Below, piece after piece: positions 7,052 to 7,210 of a stretch of 7,210 bases of DNA. The stretch is from NCBI GenBank assembly GCA_947372155.1, contig CANBSM010000054.1, positions 1 to 7,210 on the forward strand, in the 5' to 3' direction. How positions within the stretch are numbered: the stretch's first letter is position 1; every line of letters starts with the position of its first letter. The notes beneath the pieces were generated by a model. That model was not told the DNA's origin, did no database searches, and worked only from the letters and a program-made list of their open reading frames with translations. A program made the translations under genes and the position numbers. This DNA comes from Burkholderiaceae bacterium. GTDB lineage: Bacteria > Pseudomonadota > Gammaproteobacteria > Burkholderiales > Burkholderiaceae.

Positions 7052-7210
7052 CTAAAACTCGGCATGAATCCTAAAAGAAAGGATGTTTACGGGACCACGG
7101 GCTGCGTTATAGGCCGGATTATTGATGTGCTGAAAGTTCAAACCTGCCAGCACATTTTTAATAACAGACGCGTTGTAATACACCTCACCAATGCGCTCTG
7201 GACGATAAGA
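7052..7210 (-). CDS. Outer-membrane porin, C-terminal end (OprB/carbohydrate-porin type likely; cut by window edge)
   Basis: Reading leftwards from the window edge, 52 codons lead to a TAG stop at 7054-7052. The frame begins SYRPERIGEVYYN and ends NFQHINNPAYN, AARGPVNILSF, RIHAEF. Alternating hydrophobic and polar strands with a terminal Phe are the C-terminal signature of outer-membrane beta-barrels recognised by the BAM complex. The NPAYNxxRGPVxxxxxRxHAEF pattern is the one I associate with OprB-family carbohydrate porins, a family that also contains manganese porins in some alphaproteobacteria. Only the last few strands are visible, so neither substrate nor full length can be judged. It is co-directional with the efflux operon, 196 bases upstream of it. 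Confidence 0.7.
   Translation of the reverse strand, partial: SYRPERIGEVYYNASVIKNVLAGLNFQHINNPAYNAARGPVNILSFRIHAEF

Overview
The window fits a low-to-mid GC betaproteobacterium of the Burkholderiales. Polynucleobacter is my best guess, from the style of the proteins, the moderate GC content and the surE-pcm pairing. This is recognition by eye, not a database result. Every gene I can support lies on the minus strand, so the reading order runs from the right edge of the window to the left.

Layout in transcription order: (1) 7210-7052, the last 52 codons of an outer-membrane porin, probably OprB-like, cut by the window edge. (2) 7051-6856, a 196-base AT-rich intergenic region with a TATAAT -10 box, a 9-base inverted repeat, a perfect match to the IHF consensus and several TAGGGG/CCCCTA motifs; it is the likely control region of the operon that follows. 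(3) 6855-5320, a TolC-family outer-membrane efflux channel. (4) 5310-4039, a CzcB/CusB-type periplasmic adaptor. (5) 4038-958, a 1026-residue HME-type RND pump of the CzcA/CusA family. (6) 926-132, SurE, a 5'-nucleotidase. (7) 135-1, the first 45 codons of Pcm, an L-isoaspartyl protein methyltransferase, cut by the left edge.

Genes 3 to 5 encode a complete tripartite efflux system: inner-membrane pump, adaptor and outer-membrane channel. They are packed tightly. There are 9 bases between channel and adaptor, none between adaptor and pump, and each downstream Shine-Dalgarno sequence overlaps the end of the gene before it. All three efflux genes begin with non-ATG codons (TTG, TTG, GTG). The pump carries the D-D-E proton-relay motif of divalent-cation HME pumps and lacks methionine at two sites aligned by eye with CusA's copper-binding methionines, so Zn/Co/Ni/Cd-type export is more likely than Cu/Ag export. 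The actual substrate cannot be read from the sequence.

surE begins only 31 bases after the pump stop codon, with no visible terminator between them, and pcm overlaps the surE stop by four bases. The five genes may therefore form one transcription unit joining metal or toxicant export to nucleotide clean-up and repair of aged proteins. No regulator, metallochaperone, mobile element, tRNA, rRNA or CRISPR array is visible. The families are known ones; the interest lies in the gene arrangement, the start codons, the adaptor's long N-terminal tail and the promoter architecture.
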